In this document: one piece after another, positions 1 to 11,631 of the stretch
Layout: each line of letters opens with the position of its first letter
Numbering within the stretch: the stretch's first letter is position 1
DNA from: Siphlonurus alternatus
Taxonomy: Eukaryota; Arthropoda; Insecta; Ephemeroptera; Siphlonuridae
NCBI GenBank assembly: GCA_949825025.1
Contig: OX463778.1
Location: forward strand, 54,066,364-54,130,363
Reading direction: 5' to 3'
DNA: 64,000 bases
The notes under the pieces: model-generated
Databases searched by the model: none
The model's input: only the letters and a program-made list of their open reading frames with translations
Told to the model about the DNA's origin: nothing
Program-made: the position numbers and the translations under genes

Positions 1-458
1 ATTTTGTCTCGTCCAATTAACCTCTGTAGCTTCCCCGGGAACTCAACTAAACTTAGTCGACGATCCCGCTTTGATCCGCTTGTTGTTGCATCTCTCATTA
101 GCGCTGCAAACTGCATGCATGCACCACAGAAATGCATGCAAACTTCTTAGAGTTTCTTAGTTAAATATTGCACAGCAAGTTCTGTATATTAATTAAATTA
201 CTCTTATGAGTCAAAATATTTAAATTTAATATTTACAAACAGCAAATATAATATGTTTATTAAGTATATAAATTCTTGATGATATTATCTTGGAATATCA
301 GAAATTTATTTAAATTCCATCTCTTATTTATTATTAATTTTAATTAAAATAAGTATTAAGATTATGTATAAATTGAAAAATAAAAAGTTGATCTTTACAA
401 TAAAAGATATGTTAATTTAATCTTGTATAATATAATTTACAAAGTAAGTTATGTGTAT

Positions 459-460
<2 letters not shown>
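1..460. other. AT-rich non-coding stretch
   Basis: The first 140 bases are of mixed composition with several TGCATGCA-type palindromes around 110-140. The rest is A/T-rich with no open frame or repeat structure that I can recognise. Confidence 0.6.

Positions 461-506
<46 letters not shown>
461..506 (+). repeat. (TAA)n microsatellite
   Basis: About 15 uninterrupted copies of TAA. A 35-base A tract follows 58 bases later, so both could be tails of old retroposons, but no body is recognisable upstream. Confidence 0.95.
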
Positions 507-563
507 TTATTTTCAAATAGCTGGTTGTACATTACAACATGATTCACGTCAACAAAATAATAA

Positions 564-564
<1 letters not shown>

Positions 565-599
<35 letters not shown>
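565..599 (+). repeat. Poly(A) tract, 35 bases
   Basis: A pure A run, possibly the tail of a degenerate retroposed sequence. No target duplication was identified. Confidence 0.9.
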
Positions 600-603
<4 letters not shown>

Positions 604-1210
604 TATACAATATTAAACCAATATTACTATTTACTAACTACTACATAAAATTAAAGAAAAAAAAAAGAAAAAGACTTGCACAACATTATAACATTTCCAA
701 TTTTAACAAACATTTTAATTAAAATTTATTAACTAATTATATTTTCTGGTAACCTACTAGAGTCGAACTCTTTTATTGAATAATATTCTTTGTCAATAAG
801 TACTGATTTCAGTTTGATTTTAAAAAGAACATCATTTTCTATATCCCTTTTAATGATTTTGGCAAAAAGTCATATAACTTGGCAGTTTGGTAAAGTGAAC
901 TTTTTTCTAGCAGGGCTGAGCAATGTTTTTCAACTAAAACTTTATTTTTGTTTCGCGTGCCATATGTATGATTATCACTGTTATGAGAATGTAGCTCAGG
1001 GTGCTTACGTTTATACATACAGCAATTTAATACATATATACCTGGCAATGTCAAAATGTTAAGTCGTTTAAAATGAGAAACACATTGTAAGTAGCATTAA
1101 CGTAAGGTGTGGTTTTATTAACATTTGAATTAAAGCTGGGGTTATTACACCTGCAGCAGCCTACCAAGTCTAATTAAGGCCACTGAATCATTTAGGAGGA
1201 CGCTAGGTGG
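600..1210. other. Non-coding stretch without recognisable features
   Basis: AT-rich sequence. Overlapping frames of 71-90 codons on both strands (about 790-1062) have no hydrophobic or domain pattern of interest and are treated as chance. Confidence 0.55.
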
Positions 1211-1379
1211 AGGGAAGGGAGATGGCTCAGTCTCTGTCACCTGAGGTAGATATAACGTTACGGCGGCTGTAGTAGTAGCGGGGGAGGGAGATGACACAGT
1301 CTCTCTCACCTGAGGTAGATATAACGTTACGGCGGCTGTAGTAGTAGCGGGGGAGGGAGATGACACAGTCTCTCTCACC
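1211..1379. repeat. Minisatellite, 69 bp unit
   Basis: Two near-identical 69 bp units plus a diverged partial third (1211-1240). The motif CCTGAGGTAGATATAACG recurs 69 bases apart. Because 69 is divisible by three, the minus strand stays open through the array and would encode 23-residue repeats rich in S, P, T and V (RETVSSPSPATTTAAVTLY and following). The composition (about 55% GC) differs from the flanks. The reading frame is more likely a by-product of the period than a gene. Confidence 0.85.
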
Positions 1380-1572
1380 TTGGGGTAGGACAGATCCTCT
1401 TGGCAACAAACACTTTTTTATATCCGTGCTCTGCTTTTGTTAGTCCCACAACAATACACGGCAGTAACCTTCTGTCCTCTACATTTCGGTGAACGGACGA
1501 AGCCGGCTTCATCAGACAATATTTATTATAAATCTTAGCATCACCAAGTCTTTTTGTCCCACGCTTTATCAA
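1375..1572 (-). other. Unrecognised 65-codon open stretch next to the minisatellite
   Basis: The minus strand is open for 65 codons in GC-richer sequence. The translation is basic and mixed in composition, unlike the AT-driven chance frames elsewhere, and could be a remnant of a transposon protein. No domain is recognised and no splice structure could be fixed. Low confidence. Confidence 0.2.
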
Positions 1573-1765
1573 AGGGGGGTCAAAACGACCCGCTATTTAA
1601 ATCACACGTTAAAAAAGAGTGCAGAACGTTTTTTTACTCACTATTTTATTTTTTTATTTTTTTTGTTTGCATGCATTGCTAATGCATTATTATGTGCTAA
1701 ATAATGATTACAATATTTTTCAGATTTTTTTGGACAAGTATTTCAGACTATTTTTTTGCTCTCGA

Positions 1766-1783
1766 CCCCCCCCCCCCCCCCCC
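1766..1783 (+). repeat. Poly(C) tract, 18 bases
   Basis: An uninterrupted C run in AT-rich surroundings. Long C runs of this kind recur at 43662 and 50358. Confidence 0.9.
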
Positions 1784-2370
1784 TCTACCCGGCAATGCTA
1801 GGGTTGGTGAGATTATTTTCATTTAAAACAACATTGATTTGATTCTACACGTGTCTCAGTTCACTAAAGGTCAATTTCTTATCATACGTAAATACATAAC
1901 GACCTTAAACTAACATGTACTATTAATTTTCTTGTTACCTAGTCTTATTTGGAACTTGTGTAAATTATCTTCGTGAAATCACTGTATGGACATCTCGGTT
2001 TTCTTCGGTAACTTTCGGTTCGCGTTCGGCCAGTGATATTGTATTCCATGGGCTATAATTTTAAACGTAATTTGATATTTTCCATTGAAAAACAGGTTAT
2101 TAATTAACGAGTATTGATTTCCGAGTCATAAACAACAGTGTACACATTTTATTACATGTGTATTGAATTCAATGAAGCAAATCTAATAAGATTTTATATT
2201 AAAATATTGTTATACGATATAACATATCGTTATATCTTAACCTTGTTTTTTTTTTTTTTATATACAGCGAAGGATATGATTTTTTAATATTGTTTGCGAT
2301 AATTTTTTCTTACTTTCCGCGCCGTTAAACAAAAGTATGCACCTGCTTATGGTAGTAAAACTACGTTGTG
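1784..2370. other. Non-coding stretch upstream of a TATA box
   Basis: AT-rich. It contains a short palindromic run around 2212-2236 (ATACGATATAACATATCGTTAT) and T/A tracts. No coding potential was seen. Confidence 0.5.
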
Positions 2371-2378
2371 TATAAAAG
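2371..2378 (+). promoter_or_regulatory. Candidate TATA box (TATAAAAG)
   Basis: A consensus TATAAAAG lies 53 bases before the ATG of a 39-codon ORF. A start site about 30 bases downstream would leave a short leader. In AT-rich DNA a TATA match alone is weak evidence; the extra G and the following ORF make it worth recording. Confidence 0.3.
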
Positions 2379-2423
2379 TGACATAATTAATTTACTACTC
2401 GCATATTAAAATATTTCGCAACA

Positions 2424-2543
2424 ATGAGGCTAGGAATACAACGAGCGCTACTTGTTGTGGTACTTGAGATTTTAAAATTTGGCGCCAAGCCACGAACTGC
2501 TGAGACGCCCAACAAATCGCATATGAGAGAAATACAACATTGA
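2424..2543 (+). CDS. Candidate small ORF, 39 residues, signal-like N terminus
   Basis: The ATG at 2424 has an A at -3 (GCAACAATGAGG) and lies behind a TATA box at 2371. The 39-codon frame ends in TGA at 2541. The N terminus has basic residues (R2, R7) followed by a hydrophobic stretch, residues 8-14 (ALLVVVL), then a charged, K/R/E-rich tail. The glutamate at position 15 interrupts the hydrophobic segment, so a working signal peptide is doubtful. The GC content of the second half is above background. No family is recognised. It could be a first exon, a short secreted peptide, or chance. Confidence 0.25.
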   Translation: MRLGIQRALLVVVLEILKFGAKPRTAETPNKSHMREIQH

Positions 2544-3233
2544 ATTCCTGAGCTAAAAATACGCCACTTAGATCTTGTTCACACTAATGGTTCGCTACAA
2601 AAATCTAATAACATGCGAACATTTTTTTCTTGTCTTAGAAATTTCGCAATTATTTTTAAGTTTAATTTATAAATATTTATTTCACAATGCTTTTGTTTGC
2701 AGAGTTACTCTAACTAGTAAATTGTGCTACAAATTGAGTGCTGTTTGCGTTGATCATAGTGAACCAGAAATGTTATATAGGAGGCTTTGACTTTATTTTT
2801 ACTTCTAAATGCAGTGTAAAAATTATTTAAGTTCACGGCTAAGAACTGGCAGCACAATTATCTTGTTTGCTAGTGAATTTTTTTTTTTTAAGTATATTAA
2901 ATTTGAATGCATCCATTCATTTACCTTATAAAGATAACATAATGCATTCTTGAAAATGTCCACCTATATAATTATAATATAATTAGTAATATATTATAAT
3001 TATAATGCTCTGCATGCAAAAAGGGAGGGTATTATTATTATTAATTAAATTATACGTTATTTTTTCATGTTATAGCAGCATTAAAATGTAATTTTGTACT
3101 CATCATATCTCTAGTTAGGCAATAACAAAATCCATCTCAAATTCTATGTTAAAAAATGCTACGCAACAATATAAATTACGAACCATGACCACGGCTATTA
3201 ATCTTCATAAGCGTTTTTATTGTTAATTTGCAG
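2544..3233. other. Non-coding stretch with AT palindromes
   Basis: AT-rich. A short palindrome of TATAATTATAATAT type occurs at about 2966-3004. The end of the stretch is pyrimidine-rich and finishes in TTTGCAG, a plausible splice acceptor. Confidence 0.5.
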
Positions 3234-3301
3234 TCGTGGCCTTGAACTTCTCTATACTGGTGGACGTGTGCCGCGCCAAGTCGGACGTGTCACGTCCCTA
3301 A
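3234..3301 (+). CDS. Candidate terminal exon (22 codons) after a strong acceptor
   Basis: A pyrimidine-rich tract ending TTTGCAG (3227-3233) is followed by GC-rich DNA. In phase 2 (two leading bases) this reads GTG GCC TTG AAC TTC and onward to TAA at 3299-3301. The translation includes VALNFSILVDVCRAKSD, which has the residue mix of real protein, with G/C at most third positions. No upstream exon with a matching donor phase could be found. The segment also holds three ACGTGT/ACGTGA words and may instead be a regulatory island. Confidence 0.22.
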
Positions 3302-4008
3302 CTTGGAGACGTGACTCCCACGCACACGCCATGTGCATAAATAGGCAGTGGGGTAGGACGTGTAATATGGTAGTAAAAAGGTGGAGCTTTTTAATTAGCT
3401 TTTACCTCATCAATCATAATGTTAATTATCATATTGTTTTTATTACTCTACATTCGTTGAATTATAATATTAATTAAAGATTCAATGGAAGTTGTGTTTT
3501 GTGTATTTTTATAAATATGTAAGTTATATGCAATAAAATGTAGACCTAAAAAGAATAGAACAATATATATAGAGAACCGAACCTTCAGTTTTAAATTTGT
3601 CTCCAAAAAAAAATATTGAAAAATATTCATAATAGTCTATTGCATAAAAAATTATATATTTGTGATTCAATCTATAATAAAATAATGTAAATATATCTAA
3701 CTTGTAAGAATCTGGAAATGACAAACATATTTGGGCTTTTATATATTGATTGTTATCTAAATGTATTATTTATTTATATATTATATTGACAAGATCTATG
3801 TTTGTATTGTGATTTACTCACTGTATACTGCCTAACGATCAAATAAATATTTTTAATTTCTAAAAATATATAATTTGACTACATTGTTATGTATTATATT
3901 GTTCAAAATCATCATGTTTTACTTACATAAAGATGTAATACCGTCAAATTTTATCACACGTTCATTTTTAATATGATGTTAAGATAATTGTCAGATTGAT
4001 TTTTTACA
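3302..4008. other. Non-coding stretch
   Basis: About 60 bases of GC-rich tail follow the preceding candidate exon. After that the sequence is AT-rich with nothing recognisable up to a TTTTTTACAG acceptor-like sequence at about 4000-4009. Confidence 0.5.
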
Positions 4009-4265
4009 GGGTTGCGTTTTACAAATCTCTGCTGGTCATCATGAAATGAGCACCACCCCGTTCTGATAAGCGGCTGTCAGTCTCAGGATTTGCATGCGAG
4101 TTGGGCGTGGCTGCACGAAAAAAGCCGCTCCATCATTGAGGCAGGTCGGGAGGATTGAGGTAGGGTGGCCTTGGCGTTTCAGAGGCCAAGCACCCCGCGC
4201 CGTCATTGTCGACGCCATCATGGTTAATGTGGGTTGCAGATGTGACAGGCACCGCAAATTTTGCA
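4009..4265. other. GC-rich island of unknown nature
   Basis: A 250-base patch of clearly higher GC content. It starts after an acceptor-like TTTTTTACAG and reads GGT TGC GTT TTA CAA ATC to TGA at about 4064-4066 on the plus strand. The minus strand is open for 75 codons. Neither translation is recognisable. It may be a degraded dispersed repeat. Confidence 0.3.
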
Positions 4266-5590
4266 ATACTTAAAAAAAAAAAATAAGAAGCTAACTTTGT
4301 CTCACACAGCGCTACAAACTAACTACTGGTATTATACAACGTTCTAATGTTAACTTCTTATTTTTGTATAGGATCAACTCACAATCAATAATCAGAATTT
4401 TCTTGTAAACACCTGCACGTTCATCGGATTCTTGAATTGGTTATGCATTTACGAACGGAACTATAAAATAAAAACATAAGAAATTCTTAAATTAATGTAT
4501 TTTATAGAAGTTACGGAATTGTTTCCAAACCGGAATATTTGAGAATCTTCCCATATTTCCCATAATTATTTTTAATGCAACTACTGCAGTATACAGAGGA
4601 AAACATTGTATGCAATTTTTAATAAATATTAATAATTCACTTACTTATCAAGCGAATCTCATTTACAATTTATGCATATATTACTTATCTTTTGAAGGTA
4701 TAATTTAAATTAAATTTTAATTTAATTCATCATAATGTATAAATAATTTATAAAATTATGTCTGGCTTTACTTTTTTTTTTTTTTTTTTTTTGCTTTGTT
4801 GGTCGCCGCACGAAGCCTTGGCAATGTTTCAAGCAACATTTGAATTTATTCTACACGTCGTAAACTATGAAACATTATGCACATTATGTTATTATGTAGT
4901 CCGTTTTTTATATGACGTGATTTTTTTTTTTTAATTTACTCTGTTATATGACATTTATTTATTAAATTTGGGGTAACTGAGTAATTAATTTAAATTAATT
5001 TTATATTTTATTGCCTCTCTGATTTTTGCAACGTTAATATAACTTGACATTAATTATGAACTGTGAAAAATTAACTGGCAACGTTGTTTTTTACGGAGGT
5101 AAGTTAATGTTGCCCCCGTCTAATGGAAAAAATTCACATTAGATGCGGCAGCAAATTTAACTTGATGCTCCTGCTATAAGTTAATTTTATTTATGGCTTG
5201 AATTCACCATGCCAGCCAGCTTGTACTGTAATATAATGAAAGCCTTCGTACTTATACATGACGTGTAACCAGGCAGGCTTTTTAATGAAACTTTGTTATT
5301 AATTAATTGGAAAGGGGAGGAGCTTGAAGAGCAATTTTTGTATTACTGTAAAATATTATTTTTATATATATGTTTAAATTATAGCTCAATGAGCAATGAA
5401 ATTTAGAAATTTAGTTCTGTTTTTAACAGTTTTCATTGATTTATTTTATGGCAATTTATTCTATATTGATTATGCAGCATCAATGTATTCAATATATCTC
5501 TATATATTTTTTAACATTAGAGCGATAAATCCCACCCTCAAATCATAAATTGCGATCACCCCCGAGGCTCCCCGAAGCTCAGTGATACCA
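4266..5590. other. AT-rich stretch without genes
   Basis: Contains T tracts at about 4771-4792 and 4921-4932. Near 5095-5160 a short patch (gttgcccccgtctaatgg) stands out slightly. No ORF, repeat pair or foldback was detected. Confidence 0.55.
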
Positions 5591-5592
5591 AC

Positions 5593-5680
5593 ATAATAAT
5601 AATAATGTTCGCCGGTGACGTCACAGGTGGGCGATGTTTATCAAGGCGGCTTGCGGGCACCATTTATCACGGTGCTCGTA
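5593..5680. promoter_or_regulatory. GC-rich island with CRE octamer
   Basis: A perfect palindromic TGACGTCA at 5616-5623 sits in a short GC-rich patch. The patch also carries the words GGGCACCATTTATCACGG, partly echoed at about 7870-7893 (CGCGGTGATTTATCACA), near another CRE. CREB/ATF-type binding is the known role of the octamer. Function here is inferred only. Confidence 0.35.
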
Positions 5681-7595
5681 GTATGTAATGATTATATGCA
5701 TCCAGTCATTACACTTGCAATTGTATGTACTTGTTTTTTATCGTACTTTACCCTCTGTGCATCTTCATACTGATAATTATATCTTATCATATTATAAAAA
5801 AATATTATTAAGTGTAGGAAATGTCAATAATATAAAATTGATATGGAGTTCAAGAATCTTTTTCATAATTCACAGTGGCGTGTTATATTTTTCATGCAGT
5901 TCATTCAACTATGTGGTGCACTTGTTATATAGGTGCTTGATTGATTAAATATTCGTTTATAATAATATGGAGTGACGTAAAATAAAATAATAATACAATA
6001 TTATATAATAATAATATATTCGCTCTATTTTGCACACGGTATGTTGCGAAATATAGATAAAGTAAATAATATTAGAATTCAAGGAAAAAGAGCTATATGG
6101 TAAAACAGACAATGTTTATAAAAAAAAAATGTATTCCTTTATTAATAATATGATTTCATACGTAAAATTCAGTGAAGTTTTTGTTTCTAAATTTTAATTA
6201 ACTTAATTTATATACTTGTCTGTTTTTACCTAAAATGTATTATTTTTTTTAGTGTTTATTATAATTAACATTAGTTTTATTCGAAAAATAAAATACATTA
6301 ATATTTGCTTTTTATTAGCTTTTTTACCATTGCTTCAATATAAACGAAATGAAAATGTATTTTTTAATTATAAATATATTTTTCTCGTAAAGAGTTCATC
6401 TGATAACGGTGCTGTAAAGTATTATTTTCTTATGGTTATATCTAATTAATTAAATATATCTTATTATTTGTTTTATGCAGTCCATAGAATCATGTTTATT
6501 TTACTATATTTCTGTATGCATCTCTTGCAATATCATTTTAAATATTCAAGGTAAATAAAGATAAATCCTACACCTGCGTGATTCTTGGCTACCATTTTCA
6601 TTTTAAAAGCCAATATTTACAACAATTTATATAAATTTTATTAACAAACAATATTTTAAACTTTTATAAAATTCAAAACATGAATATAACATTTCCTTGG
6701 CGTGGTTAAAAATTATTATAAAAATGTTAGAATATAAAATGAAATGAGAATACTTTACGCCCTCATAATCAGCAATATAAACACTGCTCACAGGCTGCAG
6801 TTGCCGACTTTGGCTGGTAAATGACCAATTCCTATGCAACAGCGTAATCTCATACGAGGACACGATATGTATATATGGAAGACGGTGCAATGACATTTTC
6901 AAGACGCCACAGCTCAAATAATAAAAATATATTATGACTGTGCTACACTATATAATATTCTAGTAGATTTTTATCATCACAAAAGTTCTTTCTGGTGTCA
7001 CGCTAATGCTTGGAAAAACACAGCATTTTTTAGTAAATCAACACCTGAATTTTTAACATCACCAGTGACTAATATGTAACTTAACAGTAAGTGGAGCCTT
7101 TGAAAAAATATTTAAATATAAAAGAATTTAAATTAATTTAATAAAAATTCTTTCTAAATTTTTAACATCTATTTCTTTTGTTCATTTTATTTGCTATGTT
7201 AAAATAATCTTATAAAATAAACTATTTTTACTAATTGGGATAATTTGGCGACTTCAAGTAATAATAGATCATTCCAATTTCTTCTGCTGACATAAATTAT
7301 CCACTCAATGGCCCCTCTTCATTTTCAACAAGTAAACTACCTACCAAGTCGGTGAAATTCGACCGCACAAATTTACAAGGAAGTGCAGTACCAGGTAATG
7401 CAAGATCTTCTTATATAGCAGAAAATTGTTTTAAATTTATTTGAACATTATTCTTTTTAAGTACATTGTTAATTAAAATTTAAAAATATAATTTTTTTTA
7501 TACAAATATAATATCTTCTTATCCATAAAATAAACTGCAAAAGTCGTGAGAATTTTTTTTTATTATGAAGATAATGAGTAAATATAAAAAGTAGT
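5681..7595. other. AT-rich stretch without genes
   Basis: Runs of A/T with short frames of 65-96 codons that show only AT-driven residues (I, F, Y, N, K). A slightly GC-richer patch at 6785-6905 yields a minus-strand frame with no recognisable domain. Confidence 0.55.
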
Positions 7596-7599
7596 TAAG

Positions 7600-7900
7600 A
7601 GCTTGCTCCTCGCTTGGCTGGCTTTGCGGAGTTTTCAAGGTTGCGGAGTCTGCACAGCAACTCGACGATGATGCCCCTCTCTTGCAAGGCCAAGCAAGAT
7701 GGCGGCGGGCGCAACATCTGAAACCGGACCTTGACCCTCCGCAATACGTTCTCGCTTGGTGCTAATCACCGTGTACTGTTGGTACCATCACAAAGTACAA
7801 TCACCTCGTCGTGACGTCACCGGTGCTCGATATTTAAAAAATTTATGCACATCAATGATGGAAACAGGATCCTCGCGGTGATTTATCACATTTGACGGGA
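7600..7900. promoter_or_regulatory. GC-rich island with CRE octamer
   Basis: Composition shifts strongly to GC at 7605-7760. It contains AAGATGGCGGCGG (YY1-like AAGATGGCGGC), and a perfect TGACGTCA follows at 7812-7819. AAGATGGCGGC and CRE words are frequent in metazoan core promoters, so a promoter is conceivable, but no coding exon could be attached on either strand. Confidence 0.35.
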
Positions 7901-8540
7901 AACTGACGTAACAATCAGAAATGACAGTGACAACAATGAACGATATTTCTCAGCTGATTTTTGTCTTTATTAGGATCAGACAACCTTGCTATTTGTGAGA
8001 AAATTTTGTTGTTTTGTTTTTATTTGTGAAGCTGCAACCAGTAGAGCATCCGTGTCACGCGTGGTTGCATACTTTACGTCCTAGACGAAACTATGAAAAA
8101 AAACTCTTCTCTATCATCTATTATTATTTATAACGTGATTTTGTTGCAAGATAAATAACGTATATTTTGCAGATACAGGATCACACGGTTGTCATAACAT
8201 TTTTTATTTATATTTTTGCACTTATTATTAGAATACATGTCTTCAAATATTTTTAAAATAATACGATAACAGAAACTTTCCTATTTTTCTTCAATATTAT
8301 TAGATAAATTTTTTGTTTAAAAAAGACAAACTAACAGTCAATGGTCAGTAAAATTTAATCACATAAATTCAAAAATGAAAAAACACAATTTTATCTTAAC
8401 TTCCTTCTTCTTGTAAAAGCTATTATAAAAACCAGTTTTTATCAAATTAATGTCGGATAGTTTTACTGATCAACGTACACCACAATTATTACATGATAAA
8501 AATAACGGTCCTATCACAAAATTTAATAATAATTATATAG

Positions 8541-8690
8541 TATGACCTTCCTACGAGCGCGCGCAGTTGAGGCGGCGAGCCAGGCGCCACTCCGGTGTGG
8601 GCAAAAAGACGAGGCTGCTGCATCTGGAGTACACTGGGAGCCACGCAGGACCGTGTGACGTCATAGTGTTGAGTTTCTGCAGGATCTTAC
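8541..8690. promoter_or_regulatory. GC-rich island with CRE octamer
   Basis: GC-rich, CpG-bearing patch with TGACGTCA at 8656-8663. It shares the word CACTGGGAGCC with the duplicated 53 bp segment at 41974 and 43058, so part of it may belong to the same dispersed sequence. Confidence 0.35.
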
Positions 8691-8699
8691 GTTCAAGTG

Positions 8700-9731
8700 A
8701 ATAAAGAAATCAGGTGCACAATTTAAGAGTTTACGAACAGAATTTTGTCTTAATTTGGAGAACACGTGTGTATGGCGCGTAACGTCCTAAGATGTTTGAA
8801 ATCCTTTAGAATAAATATTATTAATTATATTTTATATTATTTATGTACATGACTTTTATTTTGAAAATTTACTTTAAGTTTGTTGATGTTACATAAGCCT
8901 GATCCTAGTGATACTTGCATGCTTCTCATTTGTTTGTAGGAATTACGCCGAGAATAATTGACAACGGGATAATGTGATATACTGTACATTTATAAATACA
9001 TAATGTGATATTGCATGTGCTCATCACAATCAACGAGTGACGTAATAAAAAGTTCTGAGAAATAAAAACATGGACTAATTTTTTTATCCATGTTTTAAAT
9101 TTTGATTCGATTTCCTTCTATAAGATACTAATTAAATGACCGATAATTGAGGAATCCAGAATCTTACAGCTAAGGAGTACAATATTAAAAGGGTAGTTCA
9201 CCCCCGTTCTCCAGACGTCTAGCTTGCAGATTAATAATTGCTCGGCGCCATGAAGCCGACGGTTGTTGACGGTTTAACGGAACCTCTGGTGCAAACATTA
9301 ATAACCTCAGCAGGCGTGACCTCGAACAGAAAAGGCGTGGTCGCACGCATCTCTCGGTGCTTCGTTTATTAATAATGGCAGAGGCTGGTTTTACTTATAA
9401 GAATTTAGCATTTATAATATTTCTCATATTAAATCAATTAATTACAAAAATATTAATAACATCGACCTATATTAAAACTAACAAGGCTTCTTCTATCAGT
9501 CTTTTCATTGACACTATCATTTTTTTTCAATTTGACCTGAATATATTTTTTTTTAAACTAATCCATTATAGGGCACAGTACAAGGTTAAACACTTAATTG
9601 AGTTAGATAAATGAAATTTTTCCCTATACTCTTTACTAATATCATAAGAATCTGCAAAATAAAAGTGAAACATATTGGAACACAAATCATTAGCAAAGAT
9701 GTTTAACGTTTCTTTTAATCTCAACAATTCT

Positions 9732-9732
<1 letters not shown>
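8700..9732. other. Non-coding stretch
   Basis: Mostly AT-rich. A GC-richer patch at 9190-9365 includes AGCTTGCAG, GAAGCCGACGGTTG and GGCGTGGTCGCACGC. No exon or repeat was assigned. Confidence 0.5.

Positions 9733-9780
<48 letters not shown>
9733..9780 (+). repeat. (TAA)n microsatellite
   Basis: Sixteen near-perfect TAA units. Confidence 0.95.
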
Positions 9781-9781
<1 letters not shown>

Positions 9782-9872
9782 TTTATTTCGATCGTTGGCT
9801 TTACAGCATAGATCACGTCAGCTTTGTTACATAAATCATACATAACAGGTACTTAAATCTAATTAAATACAA

Positions 9873-10228
9873 ACCGTAAGAATTATAAAATCTTCTTATA
9901 AAGGTGAAAACAGCCGCTACGCTTTTTAGCACCGCCGATTTGGTGCTAAGATAGTCAGTTGAAACATTCGCTCAAATGTTTCCGATCGTGTTTTTTTTAA
10001 ACAGCTGATTACCTTAGCACACGATTTCAATGCAATTTTTCATAATTTTTGAATTTCGCGGTTAAAATAATTGACGAGCGCAATTATTTGTGCGCTTAGC
10101 ACCTTAGCACCGAGCTTAGCACCGAGTTTGGCCTCTCCAAACTTCCGACCAATCAGAACGCGTAGAGTGGTCGGCTGTTTTCACCTTTAATACCTCGTCT
10201 TATGATGACAAGACCGTAAGAATTATAA
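9873..10228. repeat. 16 bp direct repeat flanking an inverted-repeat element
   Basis: The word ACCGTAAGAATTATAA occurs at 9873-9888 and again at 10213-10228, enclosing the MITE at 9901-10187. The gap between repeat and MITE ends is about 12 and 25 bases, so this is not the target duplication of the MITE itself. It may come from an outer, older insertion or from a local duplication. Confidence 0.7.
9901..10187. mobile_element. MITE with AAGGTGAAAACAGCCG termini, TA duplication
   Basis: The left end AAGGTGAAAACAGCCG is matched by its reverse complement CGGCTGTTTTCACCTT at the right end. TA flanks both ends. The interior is GC-richer, repeats CTTAGCACC and has no coding capacity. Length is 287 bp. 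The TA target and short TIR suggest a Tc1/mariner-type non-autonomous element. Assignment is inference. Confidence 0.75.
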
Positions 10229-11625
10229 TATGTGGTGATACCCACGCATATCGATCGTCGTCACGGTGGAGTACTCAATTATGCACGCGTTAACACGAGG
10301 TAGTACACGGAAGTGGAGGTATCATTGGGCGTGTCCGACGTTGGAACCTGAACGGCAGCATCAACAAGTTTCATGACCCAAAATTACTGCAGTGGCCATG
10401 AAAAATGTATCTTGGTCCATGAACTCATATCATTAGTCTCATTTCATCAATGTACTGTACTTGTTGTCCTTGATATGTTATATATATATTTGGCAGATAT
10501 ATATAATAAAAATTGTTGGCGTTAAATAGCGCATGCGCACTTAGTATTTTTTTTTTATCATAAAAATTTAATACAAAACGGACCTACGATAACTTTTATA
10601 AGGTTGCCTCTTTCGTTAGTGAGCTGTTTTTTTTTTTATGGAGAGGCAGGAGGAGTTTTCTGTACTAACCTTGAAAAAATACATACAGAGATGACCAGCA
10701 GTTCTCGGTACGTTTTTTGTCCGGTTGCTGCCTCACTAGAGGCCCCGCAGGGTTGCCTGCTGAAGTTCGCGGACAGTGAATTATTAGCTCAGAAAATAAA
10801 ACAAAACCTTCTTCCCACTTTTTTTACGTAATAAATTTGCAGTAGAAATAAATCGTTCAAATATATTTCAACTGACATGACAAATAATACTATTAGATTC
10901 AAGAGAAAAAAAATTTAAAGTTAAAATTGAAATAAAATTGTGTAAAAATTGTGTTTCTTGTTATAAATTTAGAAGACATTAATTTTCTGTCATTATCTAT
11001 TTACTTTTTATATTTGTAATATATCTTTCAATGTGGGTTAAATATGGTTGTCAACATAAATTTATTGTGCTGTAATTTATTTTTAAGATCACTTCTCTAG
11101 TTAAGATTTTATTTGTAAACTTTCATACTTTTCAAACTTTAACTTTACATGGAATTCAAAGTTATAGTATTTTATATGTATTGTTTATTAGGATTAGTGC
11201 AGAATAAAATTATATACATTGTTGACTTTAAATATTTTAATACTTCTAAAATATTATTAATTATTAATCAACAATTTTCAATAATTTTCTTACTCATTTT
11301 ACGTTGTTAAAAATTTAAAACCAAAATATATTTATTTGATGCATTATTTTTTTTAAAATTTCAAAGCTTGGAACCTAAATGTTATTGAAACAAAAAATAA
11401 ACAGAAATACCCAACTATGTTGTTATTTGATAATAATTTAAAATCAAAATGATTAACACGAGTCTTTTTAGGAGTACGTCTATGATATGCTGTTCGGAGA
11501 AGAGCCTCTCCTTATTTTTAGCTTGGCCTTGACTACAAAATTTAAGACTACTGTATAATTGAGACTGAGCCCCCATAATATAAATTGGTGCAACACAGAA
11601 TGTTAACAGCATGGCACATTTTTTC
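10229..11625. other. Non-coding stretch
   Basis: A GC-richer patch at 10235-10390 with unusual words (TATCGATCGTCGTCACGG, GCGTGTCCGACGTTGG) is followed by AT-rich DNA. A plus-strand frame at 10604-10831 (75 codons) spans a GC-rich core at 10700-10790 but has no recognisable domain. Confidence 0.45.
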
Positions 11626-11631
11626 GTGCAG

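Noticed and set aside
461..599. Retroposon ending in TAA repeats and poly(A)
   Set aside because: No body, no target duplication and no second copy could be shown.
10604..10831. 75-codon plus-strand frame with GC-rich core
   Set aside because: No domain or splice context; kept only as a note in the intergenic entry.
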